A stretch of 64,000 nucleotides of DNA from Anthoceros angustus (taxonomy: Eukaryota > Streptophyta > Anthocerotopsida > Anthocerotales > Anthocerotaceae), in assembly GCA_010909165.1 (NCBI GenBank), contig MU008175.1, forward strand, positions 597,305-661,304. The letters are read 5' to 3'. Below, one piece after another: positions 44,759 to 56,660 of this stretch (the first letter of the stretch is position 1; every line of letters begins with the position of its first letter). The position numbers were made by a program, and so were the translations under genes. The notes under the pieces were generated by a model. That model was not told the origin of the DNA, did not search any database, and saw nothing but the letters and a program-made list of their open reading frames with translations.

Positions 44759-45028
44759 TGTAAGAGATTCAATCCTCTGCTACTTACTCTAGTATAGTAG
44801 GATATACTAGGATATTGCACTCTCGAGACTAGGGCTTACCTCCTCGATAGTTGCCCCGCCTAAGGGCTATATATGTAGCACCCTGTGCACCATATTGACT
44901 GGTAATGTGGAGCCTATCTAAGCCAGTGGTGTTATTGTGTGTGCCATCCATTGCTTCCGCTTGTGTCTGCTAACTGTGTTGATCCTGTGTGTTGCCAAGG
45001 CTGTGCTATGTCTGAGCAGGTTCTTACA
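44759..45028 (+). repeat. 3' LTR of the copia element
   Basis: 270 bp; its ends TGTAAGA and TCTTACA form a short inverted repeat. Followed by the target duplication GAGAG. Confidence 0.92.
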
Positions 45029-45033
45029 GAGAG

Positions 45034-45590
45034 CTAGCCGGATGGTGCCAGTCATATGATTTCTGTCCACATTCAGACACCTAGTTTAGGAACTGGCACA
45101 TCCCAATGTCAGCCGCAAGTTGCCCCTGTTCTTTTTCTTCCCAGTCGAGAGCGGCAAGATTGTGGAAGGCTGAAGCCAAAATGACAAGTCCAGATCCGGG
45201 GATGGAGTCTGAAAAACTGATGTGGGACAGAAAGGGTTTGACAAGACCAATTCCCGTTCCTGAATCGCTGGTCCCGGGGCCATGGGCCCCGTCATTCAAG
45301 GAGTCTAATATTCAATCAGCCATAGCTACTGATGTTGATCCTCCTATTTACAAGGAAGGTGTCATTTTGACTGCAAGATCAAGGGCCGGGAACCGGTGGT
45401 CCCGACTGATGGGACCGCCTTAAATCCATGACTACCGGTCCACGTGGTACCCCTATACATGTCTAAAATCTTATCTCCAATATAAATAATAAATATATTT
45501 AAATATATTAAAACTAGCATACAACGAGAGGAATATAGCCCTATCATTTATTCGATTTTAGTGCGTTTACAAAAAAAAAAAAATCCTTCT
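45034..45590. repeat. Block A (second copy about 46558-47095)
   Basis: Starts with GAGCTAGC and a CATATGATTT segment, contains TCAATCAGCCATAGCTACTG, and ends at the A-run after TTTTAGTGCGTTTAC. The second copy lacks many 1-8-base GC-rich pieces found in the first. Confidence 0.85.
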
Positions 45591-45745
45591 AAACTTCACC
45601 CAAACTCAATGACGGCATTTCCATCCGCATGCAAAACTTGTCGTCAACTACCCGCCCATCGGCTCATCATACAGACTAGTTTTTGTAGTTTCTTTGGCTT
45701 TCATTGTCCATGACCATTCGTTGGCACAATGTCCGCAACGTGGGT

Positions 45746-46545
45746 TAGGATGTCTAGAAGAGCTACCAATAGCTAATAGAGAACTCAAAACTTTGAGCAC
45801 TAACACGTAGAATTATACAGAAGTTGTGTCATTCGAATGCACTAATGGTCAAACACCGTAGCAAACACTTGCTCTGCACCCGTATTAGATAAAGAGGGGG
45901 GTTATTGTGTGCCCAATATAGAGTCTTTTTCGTTAGGCTTCTTGTTGTATCCTTCAAGTGGCGATAAATAATATACCTCTATGTTATTTAATGAAAGCTA
46001 GGTTCTAATTATAAGCCTCATACCTTGCATTAATCTTATTACATTAGTATTTGACAATCGTCCAATGAGTACAGAGTAGAGTTAGAGCATAGAATGCCAC
46101 GGCCACGAAATGAGTTTATGAGGGGCGCAAGCTAAATGCGTGGTGTCATTACACAAGACTATGCTGGTTGATCCCCGGCCAGATGGGCAGCAGATGTGAG
46201 CAAGCTCTTGTGGATATATATAGATGTTGGGCTTAAGCTTATGGTTGCAAAGCAGGCCTAAGTCGCCCTACCCCCTTAATCAGGCCTGCGGGTAGTGTTA
46301 TGTTTACAGTCCAATTCCACGGTGTGACGTTGCTCTGACGACGCATTGTTGTTTTCCTCTAAATTATTTTCCTCTAATGTGCAGGTGTGATATTCCAGCA
46401 TGGTTTGAGATTACTTTGGCACTCTTTGACCTTGCTGTCAATTTGCTAAAGGCGATCATAGCTACCGATCTAAGCTGAGAGGACTAGTCAAGCGTGTTCA
46501 TTCATAGTTGGTACCATGTTCATACCACAAGCATGCCAAGGTCAT
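45746..46545. repeat. Block B (other copies about 47610-48360 and 49217-49995)
   Basis: Begins TAGAAGAGCTACCAATAGCT and ends ACCACAAGCATGCCAAGG. The first and third copies are nearly identical; the middle copy differs by many small deletions. Confidence 0.88.
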
Positions 46546-47095
46546 ATGTCTGAAAGGTGTTCTTCTGAGCTAGCGGATGGTGCCGATCATATGATTTACA
46601 TCACATTCGGACACCTAGGAACCGGCACATCCCAATGTCAAAGTTGCCCTGTTCTTTTCTTCCCATCCGAGAGCGGCAAGATTGTGGAAGGTGAAGCCAA
46701 ATGACAAGTCCAGATCCGGGGATGGAGTCTCAAAAGCGGGATGAAAGGGTTTGACAAGACCAATTCCGTTCTGAATCGGTCCGGGGCCATGGGCCCCGTC
46801 ATTCAAGGAGTCTAATATTCAATCAGCCATAGCTACTGATGTTGATCCTCCTATTTACAAGGAAGGTGTCATTTTGACCGGCAAGACCGGCGGGGCCCGG
46901 GGAACCGGTGGTCCCTGACCGTATGGGACCGCCTTAAATCCATGACTACCGGTCCACGTGGTACCCCTATACATGTCTAAAATCTTATCTCCAATATAAA
47001 TAATAAATATATTTAAATATATTAAAACTAGCATACAACGAGAGGAATATAGCCCTATCATTTATTCGATTTTAGTGCGTTTACAAAAAAAAAAA

Positions 47096-47600
47096 ATTGG
47101 GCTGTGAGGGCGATCAAAAGCACACATTGCTTGATTATATTCCGACTTAGAAATTCCATCCATCAACAATCAATAACCAAGTAAAATTTCATCTATAGTG
47201 GCATCCTTCATCAACATTCGGAGCGTCGTCAAGATCCATGCCACATGCTAGGAATGTCAATTTATGGAACACAAGGACTTGAACAATCATGAAACTTGAA
47301 CAACTATGATTGAGCTACTTAATGACGAGTTCCTAACACCTAAAGTCATTTAAAACATTGAGAAAGAAGTAGATTCTATAGTTTTATGAGCTTCATGCAA
47401 ATAACCAAGATAATGTCGAATTGACGTTAGATTATCATGAATTAATATCTTGTTTTTAGGTTTCTTGGCCAAGGAGACTCCTCATGTAATTTTGTATGAA
47501 CAACCCTCTCAAGTAGATAAACCCGCTTCTATATAGGCGTTGTTTCATGAAGGTATATAAAGAGCAAGAATTCGTTCTAATCACAACGACAGGTGATGTC
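47096..47600. repeat. Block C (second copy about 50912-51420)
   Basis: Begins TTGGGCTGTGAGG after an A-run and ends with AAGAATTCGTTCTAATCACA. The two copies differ by small indels. Confidence 0.85.
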
Positions 47601-48360
47601 CAAGCGTGGTTAGGATGTCTAGAAGAGCTACCAATAGCTAATAGAGAACTCAAAACTTTGAGCACTAACGTGAATTATGGTGAAGTTGTGTCATTCGAAT
47701 GCACTAATGGTCAAACACCGTAGCAAACACTTGCTCGCACCAGACAGATAAAGAGGGGTTATTGTGTGCCCAATATAGAGTCTTTTTCGCTAGGGCTTCT
47801 TGTTGTATCCTTCAAGTGGCGATAAATAATATACCTCTATGTTATTTAATGAAAGCTAGGTTCTAATTATAAGCCTCATACCTTGCATTAATCTTATTAC
47901 ATTAGTATTTGACAATCGTCCAATGAGTGAGTAGAGTTAGAGCATAGAATGCCACGGCCACGAAATGAGTTTATGAGGCGCAAGCTAAATGCGTGGTGTC
48001 ATTACACAAGACTATCTTGGTTGATCCCCGCGATGGGCAGATGTGAGCAAGCTCTTGTGGATATATATAGATGTTGGGCTTAAGCTTATGGTTGCAGCGA
48101 GCCTAAGTCGCCTACCCTAATCAGCCCGGGTAGTGTTATGTTTACAATTTACTTGTGACGCTGCTCGACGCATTGTTGTTGTTCCCTCTAAATTATTTTC
48201 CTCTAATGTGCGTGTGTGATATTCCAAAGATGGTTTGAGATTACTTTGGCACTCTTGACCTTTGTCAAATTTAAAGGCGATCATAGCTATCGATCTAAGG
48301 CGAGAGGACTAGTCAAGCGTGTTCATTCATAGTTGGTACCATGTTCATACCACAAGCATG

Positions 48361-49215
48361 CCAAGGTGAGTAAGGAGATGTGTGTAAGAGAGGTTGCCTT
48401 CCACGAAGGGGAAGAACTAGCCATGATGGGCTCCAGATGCATCGCAACCGTGAGCTTTAACAAGTCGAGAGGAGTGGATGCCGCTCTCGAGGGCATGAAA
48501 CATAACAATGGTATTGACACTCTGGTGACTACACATAGAGGACTTGGGGTGATGATGTGAAGGATGACAACCTCAACTTCGGACTTAAAGAGAAAGTTGG
48601 AGGTAAGCATGTGATTGCGCCCCTGCATCAAACCTAGCGCGCGCAAATAGGACATAACCATACACAAGCTTACCAAACATGCCATTACAATACAAATTCA
48701 GTCAGATTTCCCAATACCATGCTTCTCAAGCTAAGTCAATCGTTGATTGCATCATCAGTGGCAAGATATCCAAAGAGTATGGCCTGCACTTATGTCACCT
48801 ATGAATTGTCTAGAAAGTAGATTATGTGCTGGACATAAGTGTTTGGAGTCCAGATTCGCCTTCATATTCTTTGTGTTAGAAGAAGGACTAAGGCCACCTC
48901 CCAAAATTGTACTATGCTTGCCTTCACACTTGCAAACACCACATCACATTTTGTTTTCCGACCACTCCCGCACCACACTATTTATTCACAACACTCTTGC
49001 TCTCCATGAGCATATCAGACGCTCACCGAATTTACCCCCACACCCCTCAAACCAAGATCTCTTCCGATACCCATAATTCTTGCTCCACGTCATGATCAAG
49101 CTGCAAGCTTGCCGATCGTCTAATGGCCCTCCGTCAATCATCTTACATTACTAGAAAGTATATGACCTTCTCTAATTGCTCCATTATTTCTTACCTACTT
49201 TGTGATGACTCATCT
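48361..49215. repeat. Block D (second copy about 49996-50868)
   Basis: Begins TGAGTAAGGAGATGTG and ends GATGACTCATCTCCTCTAGAA. Each copy has an open frame of about 75 codons starting just upstream that shows no known motif; the two differ by frame-changing indels, which argues against coding. Confidence 0.85.
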
Positions 49216-51569
49216 CCTCTAGAAGAGCTACCAATAGCTAATAGAGAACTCAAAACTTTGAGCACTAACACGTAGAATTATACAGAAGTTGTGTCATTCG
49301 AATGCACTAATGGTCAAACACCGTAGCAAACACTTGCTCTGCACCCGTATTAGATAAAGAGGGGGGTTATTGTGTGCCCAATATAGAGTCTTTTTCGTTA
49401 GGCTTCTTGTTGTATCCTTCAAGTGGCGATAAATAATATACCTCTATGTTATTTAATGAAAGCTAGGTTCTAATTATAAGCCTCATACCTTGCATTAATC
49501 TTATTACATTAGTATTTGACAATCGTCCAATGAGTACAGAGTAGAGTTAGAGCATAGAATGCCACGGCCACGAAATGAGTTTATGAGGGGCGCAAGCTAA
49601 ATGCGTGGTGTCATTACACAAGACTATGCTGGTTGATCCCCGGCCAGATGGGCAGCAGATGTGAGCAAGCTCTTGTGGATATATATAGATGTTGGGCTTA
49701 AGCTTATGGTTGCAAAGTGCCTAAGTCGCCTACTTAATCAGCCTGCGGGTAGTGTTATGTTTACGGTCCAATTCCACGGTGTGACGTTGCTCTGACGACG
49801 CATTGTTGTTTTCCTCTAAATTATTTTCCTCTAATGTGCAGGTGTGATATTCCAGCATGGTTTGAGATTACTTTGGCACTCTTTGACCTTGCTGTCAATT
49901 TGCTAAAGGCGATCATAGCTATCAGTCTAAGCTGAGAGGACTAGTCAAGCGTGTTCATTCATAGTTGGTACCATGTTCATACCACAAGCATGCCAAGGTG
50001 AGTAAGGAGATGTGTAAGGAGAGGTTGCCTTCCCACGAAGGGGAAGAACTAGCCATGATGGGCTCCAGATGCATCGCAACCGTGAGCTTTAACAAGTCGA
50101 GACAGGCGAGAGTGGATGCCGCTCTCGAGGGCATGAAACATAACAATGGTATTGACACTCTGGTGACTACACATAGAGGACTTGGGGTGATGATGTGAAG
50201 GATGACAACCTCAACTTCGGACTTAAAGAGAAAGTTGGAGGTAAGCATGTGATTGCGCCCCTGCATCAAACCTAGCAGCAAAATAGGACATAACCATACA
50301 CAAGCTTACCAAACATGCCATTACAATACAAATTCAGTCAGATTTCCCAATACCATGCTTCTCAAGCTAAGTCAATCGTTGATTGCATCATCAGTGGCAA
50401 GATATCCAAAGAGTATGACGCCGTACTTATGTCACCTATGAATTGTCTAGAAAGTAGATTATGTGCTGGACATAAGTGTTTGGCGGAGTCCGCATTCGCT
50501 TCATATTCTTTGTGTTAGAAGAAGGACGGAAGGCCACCTCCCAAAATTGTACTATGCTTGCCTTCACACTTGCAAACACCACATCACATTTTGTTTTCCG
50601 ACCACTCCCGCACCACACTATTTATTCACAACACTCTTGCTCTCCATGAGCATATCAGACGCTCACCGAATTTACCCCCACACCCCTCAAACCAAGATCT
50701 CTTCCGATACCCATAATTCTTGCTCCACGTCATGATCAAGCTGCAAGCTTGCCGATCGTCTAATGGCCCTCCGTCAATCATCTTACATTACTAGAAAGTA
50801 TATGACCTTCTCTAATTGCTCCATTATTTCTTACCTACTTTGTGATGACTCATCTCCTCTAGAAGGTGTTGTAGCCAACAAACCTCATATATGCTATAAA
50901 CAAAAAAAAAAAATTGGGCTGTGAGGAACGATCAAAAGCACACATTGCTTGATTATATTCCAGCTTAGAAATTCCATCCATCAACAATCAATAACCAAGT
51001 AAAAATTTCATCTATAGTGGCATCCTTCATCAACATTCGGGAACGTCGTCAAGATCCATGCCACATGCTAGGAATGTCAATTTATGGAACACAAGGACTT
51101 GCTGAACAATCATGAAACTTGAACAACTATGATTGAGCTACTTAACGAACTGAGTTCCTAACACCTAAAGTCATTTAAAACATTGAGAAAGAAGTGAATT
51201 CTATAGTTTTATGAGCTTCATGCAAATAACCAAGATAATGTCTGAATTCAGCGTTAGATTATCATGAATTAATATCTTGTTTTCAGTTTCTTACTTGGCC
51301 AAGGAGACTCCTCATGTAATTTTGTATAGACAACCCTCTCAAGTAGATAAACCCGCTTCTATATAGACGTTGTTTCATGAAGGTATATAAAGAGCAAGAA
51401 TTCGTTCTAATCACAAAGGCTACGACAGTGATGTCCAAGTCGGAGGTGAGACATGTATTGACGCAAATGTACATACATGTAGAAAATCTTGGAATATAGG
51501 TAGCCCAATGTCTCGATACAAAGTAGTGGACAGTTTGGGTGCAGTGAGGCTAATGGCACCGGATGCTGA

Positions 51570-51645
51570 AGAATGGAGGAACTAATAGCCAGTGCCTACG
51601 AATGGAGGAACTAATAGCCAATGCTGAAGAATGGAGGAACTAGCT
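51570..51645. repeat. Short tandem repeat around GAATGGAGGAACTA
   Basis: GAATGGAGGAACTAATAGCC and variants occur three times in about 75 bp. Confidence 0.75.
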
Positions 51646-51837
51646 GGTACGTGTGAGCTGGTGGCCACTCTCTACTCAACGCGCATGTGGATTGAGATGC
51701 CTCTTATTAAGTTTGTGTGAGGTTTTGGTTTTGAGAAGGCAAAGTATGCATCTTTAAATCCTCAAGTAAAGGCAAAGAAATTTCAAATTCATGTATCAAA
51801 TCTCCAATTATCAAATCTCCAATCTCAAATCTCTAAT

Positions 51838-51946
51838 TGGGGGCTAGTCCCCCTGGCATGGTGCCCTTCGTTGGGTTTTTCCCCTTTTGTTTTTGGGGTG
51901 GATGGGTTTTCCCATCTCTTTTTCATAATAAAGTTTTCTTTCCCGA
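51838..51946 (+). repeat. Dispersed retroposon tail with possible target duplication
   Basis: GGGGGCTAGTCCCCCTGGCA, GGTGCCC, GGTGGATGGGTTTTCCCATC and AATAAAGTTTTC. It is flanked by AAATCTCTAATT on the left and AAATCTCCAATT on the right, which looks like a 12-bp target duplication with one change, although the AAATCTCCAAT motif is also repeated locally to the left. Confidence 0.62.
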
Positions 51947-53504
51947 AAAATCTCCAATTATGCTTCTAACAATAATGAAGTCTATGTAAGATCAATCTAT
52001 AGCCCAAGCATATTTTTATCAGTTTGCAAGATTTTTTTTTCTCATATTAATATACCAATATGCAAATCAATCGTTCAAAATATCAATTGATGTACTCTTC
52101 AATACAAACATCATCATCTTCAAGCTAATTAGTAAAGCCATTTCACTAAATTTTTGAATACTTCTCGATTTTCAATACTTTCGTGTTCGCTTTCAATTTA
52201 GAACACATATAATGGACACCCACGTCCTTGACTCCCACACATAATCACATATCCGTATCCCGGAAATTACCCCTGGGTACATATCCATGTCCATGCATAC
52301 TCATCCCCATATGGAGTTTCTAGACCCCATCTCCGAATCCCGATCTTATATTCCAATATTCGAATGCTAGAGGAAGGAGTGTGGTGAGAAGAACGCAGGG
52401 CAGTCTCCACACGTCTCCATACGCAAGTCATTGCTGACCTACTCCTCTGCTGACTGTAGACCTATCCACGTTTACATAGGAACTGTCAACGGTCTAATGA
52501 CCGCCTCCTTATACCAACAGCCTCCACAAGCACAAAATGAGAGAAATAAAAGTGTCTCCAATCTGGCTTCGTGAAACACGTTTGATCCTGTGCTCCACAC
52601 CTGCATTTTTATATGCAGCAGCACAACACCAGGTACAGGGAAACGGGGGCTCTGCCCTGGATCCTTAATTGCACGCATATCCACAAGATCTGCTGCAGCC
52701 CCACCATAGCCGGCGTTTCCACAAGAAGCATCCCAGCAAGAACCCGGTTCAAATTTCCCCCGTCTAGGTTTGTGATAAACATGTCATTAATTTGGCCTCC
52801 CAAATGGCCCGATTCGCGATTCGTGGCGGCCGGCAGCGATCCTCGCACTCCCCATGATGAGCCGGCTTCACTGCCCGGGACAAACCTCAGGTACGCTGGC
52901 AATTAGGCCAGACGAAACCATAATTGTACTTAACGCTCGCGGATTAATTCGCTTGCAAGCCTTGCATGTCAGTGATGAGGCGGCTCGTTAACGGCCTGTA
53001 CCTCCACTCCGGCTGATGATGCCTGTTGCCGCCGTCTGTTTTAGACAGAACAGAATTCAGTAACAGACGGCGGCGGCATGGACGGAAGCAAGCCAGGCAC
53101 TGGCCTGGCAGTGATAGAGTGTCCCTGCGGATGCTGGATGCAGGAATTTAGCACAGTTTTCTGTCCCGTCTTTAGGAGGCAGTTGCCTTGGGAACAAGAA
53201 GCTTCACAGGCATTGCGGCTGCCCACCTAGACCTTTCTCTCTCCTGCTTTCCGTCGCTCTGCAGCTGCTCCAGCTTGTTTGTCTGTCCTATCCAGGCTGC
53301 TTGGACGCAAAGCCGGGGACAGGACGAGACACGCAGAGTAGACAGCTTCCCCCGGCCTGGCTTGGATGGCAATCGATTGGCAGGACAATGATGGAACAAT
53401 TCGCGTCTCTGCAGCCAGCAGGATTTGTTGGGCGGGAGATTGGGACTACCGCCCAACAAATTCGGGAGTGGTGACTTGGCAGGATTGATTGTTGGAGATG
53501 CAAT
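51947..53504. other. Intergenic region upstream of the second receptor kinase
   Basis: AT-rich to about 52350, then GC-balanced. Overlapping frames at 52609-52906 on both strands have no motif. The last few hundred bases should hold the promoter of the kinase. Confidence 0.45.
53027..53078. repeat. Long inverted repeat upstream of the second receptor kinase
   Basis: TGCCGCCGTCTGTT at the left pairs with AACAGACGGCGGCGGCA at the right around a loop of about 21 bases containing GAATTC. The stem is at least 13 bp, about 430 bp before the kinase start. Confidence 0.7.
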
Positions 53505-55586
53505 TTGAGTGATTGGAGCTTGGGCGATAGGGGGTGGAGGAACAGCATGCCTCGCCCACGGTGTTGGGCAGATGTGAATTGGGTGGTTGTGGTGGGCTTG
53601 TTTGCTGCAGCGTGTTTCTTGGGTCCGGTTGCTGTCATCTGCCAGAGCCCTGTGGACGATCGGGCTTGCCTGGTACGGTTCAAGGATTCGTTGGATGGTA
53701 AGTTCCAGCTGGCGGATTGGGAGGAGGAGGGGAATACGACGATGGACGTTTGTAGGTGGAGAGGGGTTTTCTGCGATCAGGATCGTGTGACGGGGTTGAA
53801 TTTGAGCTGGGCGGGGTTGAGCGGGAGGCTCGTTTTCCGTGGCTGTTCCGCTCTGTCCGGTTTGAATCTGGCCGGGAACGGGTTCACTGGAGGCATTCCT
53901 GATCGGATTTGCGAGAACCTGCCCAATTTGACTTATCTGAATCTCGCCCACAACAGCTTCTCCCAGTCCATGCCCAGTTTCAGCAGCTGCGTGCGTCTGA
54001 GAGTTCTGGACTTGGAGGCGAACGTTTTAGTAGGGCCTGTTCCGGAGGAGCTCGGGCTGCTTCCTCTGCTCACGGAGCTGAATATCTCCTCCAACCAGCT
54101 TTCTGGTTCCATTCCCGAGTCTCTTCTGCTCAGCTCCGGGAATCCGAGATTCTCCTGCAGTTCGTTTTCGGGGAACGAGAATCTCACGATCCCGAGCTAC
54201 TGCAATGGAATCAGCCTTGCCGACAGCTCGGGTTCGAAGCTGGTGGACTCGCTGATCGTGATCGGGGCCTTCACCTGCCTGGTTCTGGTGTCTGTGGGGG
54301 TGAAGCTAGCTTTGTGGAAGCTGAGCAGGGTCAGGAGTGCGGGGTCTCTGAAGGAGGAGCCCGTTAGGATTCTGTCCAGAAAGCTGAAGAAGCTCAAGCC
54401 TCTGAAAGTGCACCATCTCCTGACAGCCACGGCCAACTTCAGCGAAGCCCACATTCTCGGCAGCGGGGGATGCAGCACAGTGTATAAGGGGATTCTGGGG
54501 GATGGGACAGTTGTGGCCATCAAGCTACTCAGCGTGGGGCAGCAGACGCTGTCGCAGAAGACTTTGGAACAGACGTTCAGAAGAGAGCTGGAGACGTTCT
54601 TGAGGAGCAGGCACCGGAACCTGGTGAGGATTCTGGGATGTGTTGCCCACGTGAAGATGAAGCTGCTGATCCTGGAGTACATGCCGCATGGAAGCCTGGA
54701 GCAGCAGCTCTATGGGCCGGACCTGGAGGCCTCGCTTGGCACCACCTTCGAGTGCAGGCTGAGCTGGGACAGACGGTACAGGATTGCCCTGGGCGTGGCT
54801 CTGGGTTTGCAGTACCTGCACCATGAATGCCCTCATTCCTTGGTGCATGGCGATCTGAAACCCAGCAACATCCTGCTGGACGCTGATTTCGAGCCTCACA
54901 TTTCGGATTTCGGGATGGCCAAGTTGGTGAACCCCTCCTACTTGGACACACAGTTCGGCTCAGATGCCCATCTCGGCACCATCGGCTACACTGCTCCAGG
55001 TAGCTATTTTGACATACAACGTTCCGTCATGATCCATCTTTAAAAGAAGAAGAAGAAGGAAGAGGCATCAATCATGTTGCTTCCTGATGGGATGACATTG
55101 TGCAATGTGATAAGACCCTGCTTGTTTTGTTTGATGTCCTCAGAAAAGGCATACACTCTCCAGACTTCTCCCAAGGAGGATGTCTACAGCTTCGGAATCC
55201 TCATGCTGGAGCTCCTCACCAGGCAGAGACCCACCAGCTCCTGTTTCGGGGAGGGCGTGACAATATCAGAGTGGGTGGAACGAGGCCTTGCATCTCATGC
55301 CACCTTGCTGCAGTACATCATCGACCCTCAGCTGCTGCAGAGCAGCGACTACTGCAAGGAACACTTGGCAGGGATAATCCTGATGCTCAAGCTGGGCGTC
55401 ATCTGCACCAAGCAGCAACCCAGTGCCAGGCCCGAGATGAGGACTGTAACCAAGTTGCTGCAGCAGGTGAAGGAGGCTGAAGAAACTCCTAGGTTCGTCT
55501 CCGTGGACAAGATCCTGCAGGAGGTTGGTCTCACGCCCTTCTTGCCCACTTACGATCAAGTTGGAACCATCACCTTTTCTCTATAG
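53505..55586 (+). CDS. Short-LRR receptor-like kinase, BIR-like, catalytic residues kept
   Basis: Two exons: 53505-54999 and 55144-55586 (645 residues; an internal Met at 53547 gives 631). The 144-bp intron splits the same APE codon as in the paralogue at 37488. Features: signal peptide to about residue 48, CRWRGVFC N-cap, four to five LRRs (LSGLNLAGNGFTGGIP, LTYLNLAHNSFS, LTELNISSNQLSGSIP), membrane span about 248-270, kinase from about 310. Gly-loop GSGGCSTVYK, VAIK lysine, HGDLKPSN catalytic loop (non-RD: Gly for Arg, Asp and Lys kept), DFG intact, and DVYSFG. It is therefore likely active, in contrast to its neighbour. Plasma membrane signalling is inferred from family. Confidence 0.94.
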
Positions 55587-56402
55587 ACTGACCTTGATCC
55601 CCAGCTTAACAGAAATTTGTCCTCATTCGGAAAGTTCCCATCTTCCAAGTTTCAGTAAAATTCATTCTTTCCGCCCACGATCAGTGTTCTGATACACCAC
55701 GTTTCAGACCTCATTCTTTGACCGACTCCACACTTCTGTTCCCATCTCGAGTAGACAAGGTCGGTGCCGGGGTTCACGGGTTCTGTTCAAAGGCCCTCCC
55801 CACCCCACCTACTTCCTATACTGTAGTCTGCATTGTCTTTTTCACAGACCTCCGTGCCGTTCTGGCGTTTTGTGGTCATCTATGGGTGGTGGGCTGCCTG
55901 CCTCCAGCGTGCAGGCAGTGTCTTGTCTTTTCCAATCCGGCAAAACCTGGGAGCGACTCAAGTATGGAATATATGTCAAAGCAAGACTCTTATCAAACTA
56001 TAGCACCAGTCCAGTCTGCAAACTTGAGAGGCACAGTAACTTGCTGCCCAGCTTCAATGTAGCTATCTACTTAAATCTGGATATCCCTGTGTGAGAAAGG
56101 AGCACTCTCTGACAAAGAGCCTGTGCGAGGTGTACTCCAGAGTGTCCAGCGTCCGACAGGGAAGTACACCTGGTGTAGTTGAACATTTACGAACATATCT
56201 GCTCTGTTACTAACGGCCTTCTCAGTGACAGCTGGCATATCGGGCAATAGAAAAGCGCCATCAAAAGTGCATTCCGCACCATCAAGGATTTGTATCGTCC
56301 TTAGGAACACAAGGAACCAGATGCTTTGTATTACGGCATACAGCAAAAGTATGTGAAAGCACATAGGCATAGTATTAGTTTGTAAATGTGGTCACATTTA
56401 AC
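55587..56402. other. 3' flank of the second kinase, no further gene
   Basis: Only short frames without motifs (for example 55718-56062). It includes the kinase 3' UTR. Confidence 0.45.
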
Positions 56403-56470
56403 GGGATTGTGGCGCAATGGTAGAGCATCGGACTCCAAATAATAAGGTTGCGTGTTAGATTCATACCAAA
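56403..56470 (+). pseudogene. tRNA-Trp-like relic
   Basis: TGTGGCGCAATGGTAGAGCA (D-arm and A box), GACTCCAAAT (anticodon CCA) and AAGGTTGCGTGTTAGATTCA (T-arm) follow plant tRNA-Trp, but the acceptor 3' strand does not pair with GGGATTG and the B box has A for C. Either a decayed tRNA or the head of a SINE. Confidence 0.7.
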
Positions 56471-56483
56471 CACATAACATAAC

Positions 56484-56660
56484 GTTGAACAATCATCATC
56501 TCGATGAACCATCATCGTCTCGGATGAACCATCATCATCTCGGATGAACCATCATCATCTCAGATGAACCATCATCATCTCGGATGAACCATCATCATCT
56601 CGGATGAACCAATCATCATCTCGGATGCACCAATCATCATCTCGGATGAACAATCATCAA
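56484..56660. repeat. 20-bp minisatellite, about nine copies
   Basis: Unit ATGAACCATCATCATCTCGG, itself containing a CAT triplet run. It begins about 15 bp after the tRNA-like relic. Confidence 0.92.

Larger units (their letters stand above)
41174..45028 (+). mobile_element. Ty1/copia LTR retrotransposon, internally deleted
   Basis: LTRs at 41174-41434 and 44759-45028 start TGTTAGAGA/TGTAAGAGA and end TTCA/TTACA. The target duplication GAGAG is at 41169-41173 and 45029-45033. Primer-binding site TGGTATCGGGC follows the 5' LTR at 41435, close to initiator Met tRNA. Order gag, integrase, reverse transcriptase, RNase H is that of Ty1/copia. Length 3855 bp is short because the polymerase core is missing. 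Confidence 0.93.
45034..51420. repeat. Patchwork of duplicated blocks A-D, no gene recognised
   Basis: Order along the sequence: A, B, A', C, B', D, B'', D', C'. Short frames inside (for example 48333-48560 and its copy 49965-50198) recur only because the blocks are duplicated. A-runs of 11-13 bases mark several block joints (about 45570, 47086 and 50900). Whether it derives from a transposon is unclear. Confidence 0.72.

Noticed and set aside
48333-48560. 75-codon frame in block D, also present in the second copy
   Set aside because: Copies differ by frame-shifting indels and there is no motif, so conservation as protein is not supported.
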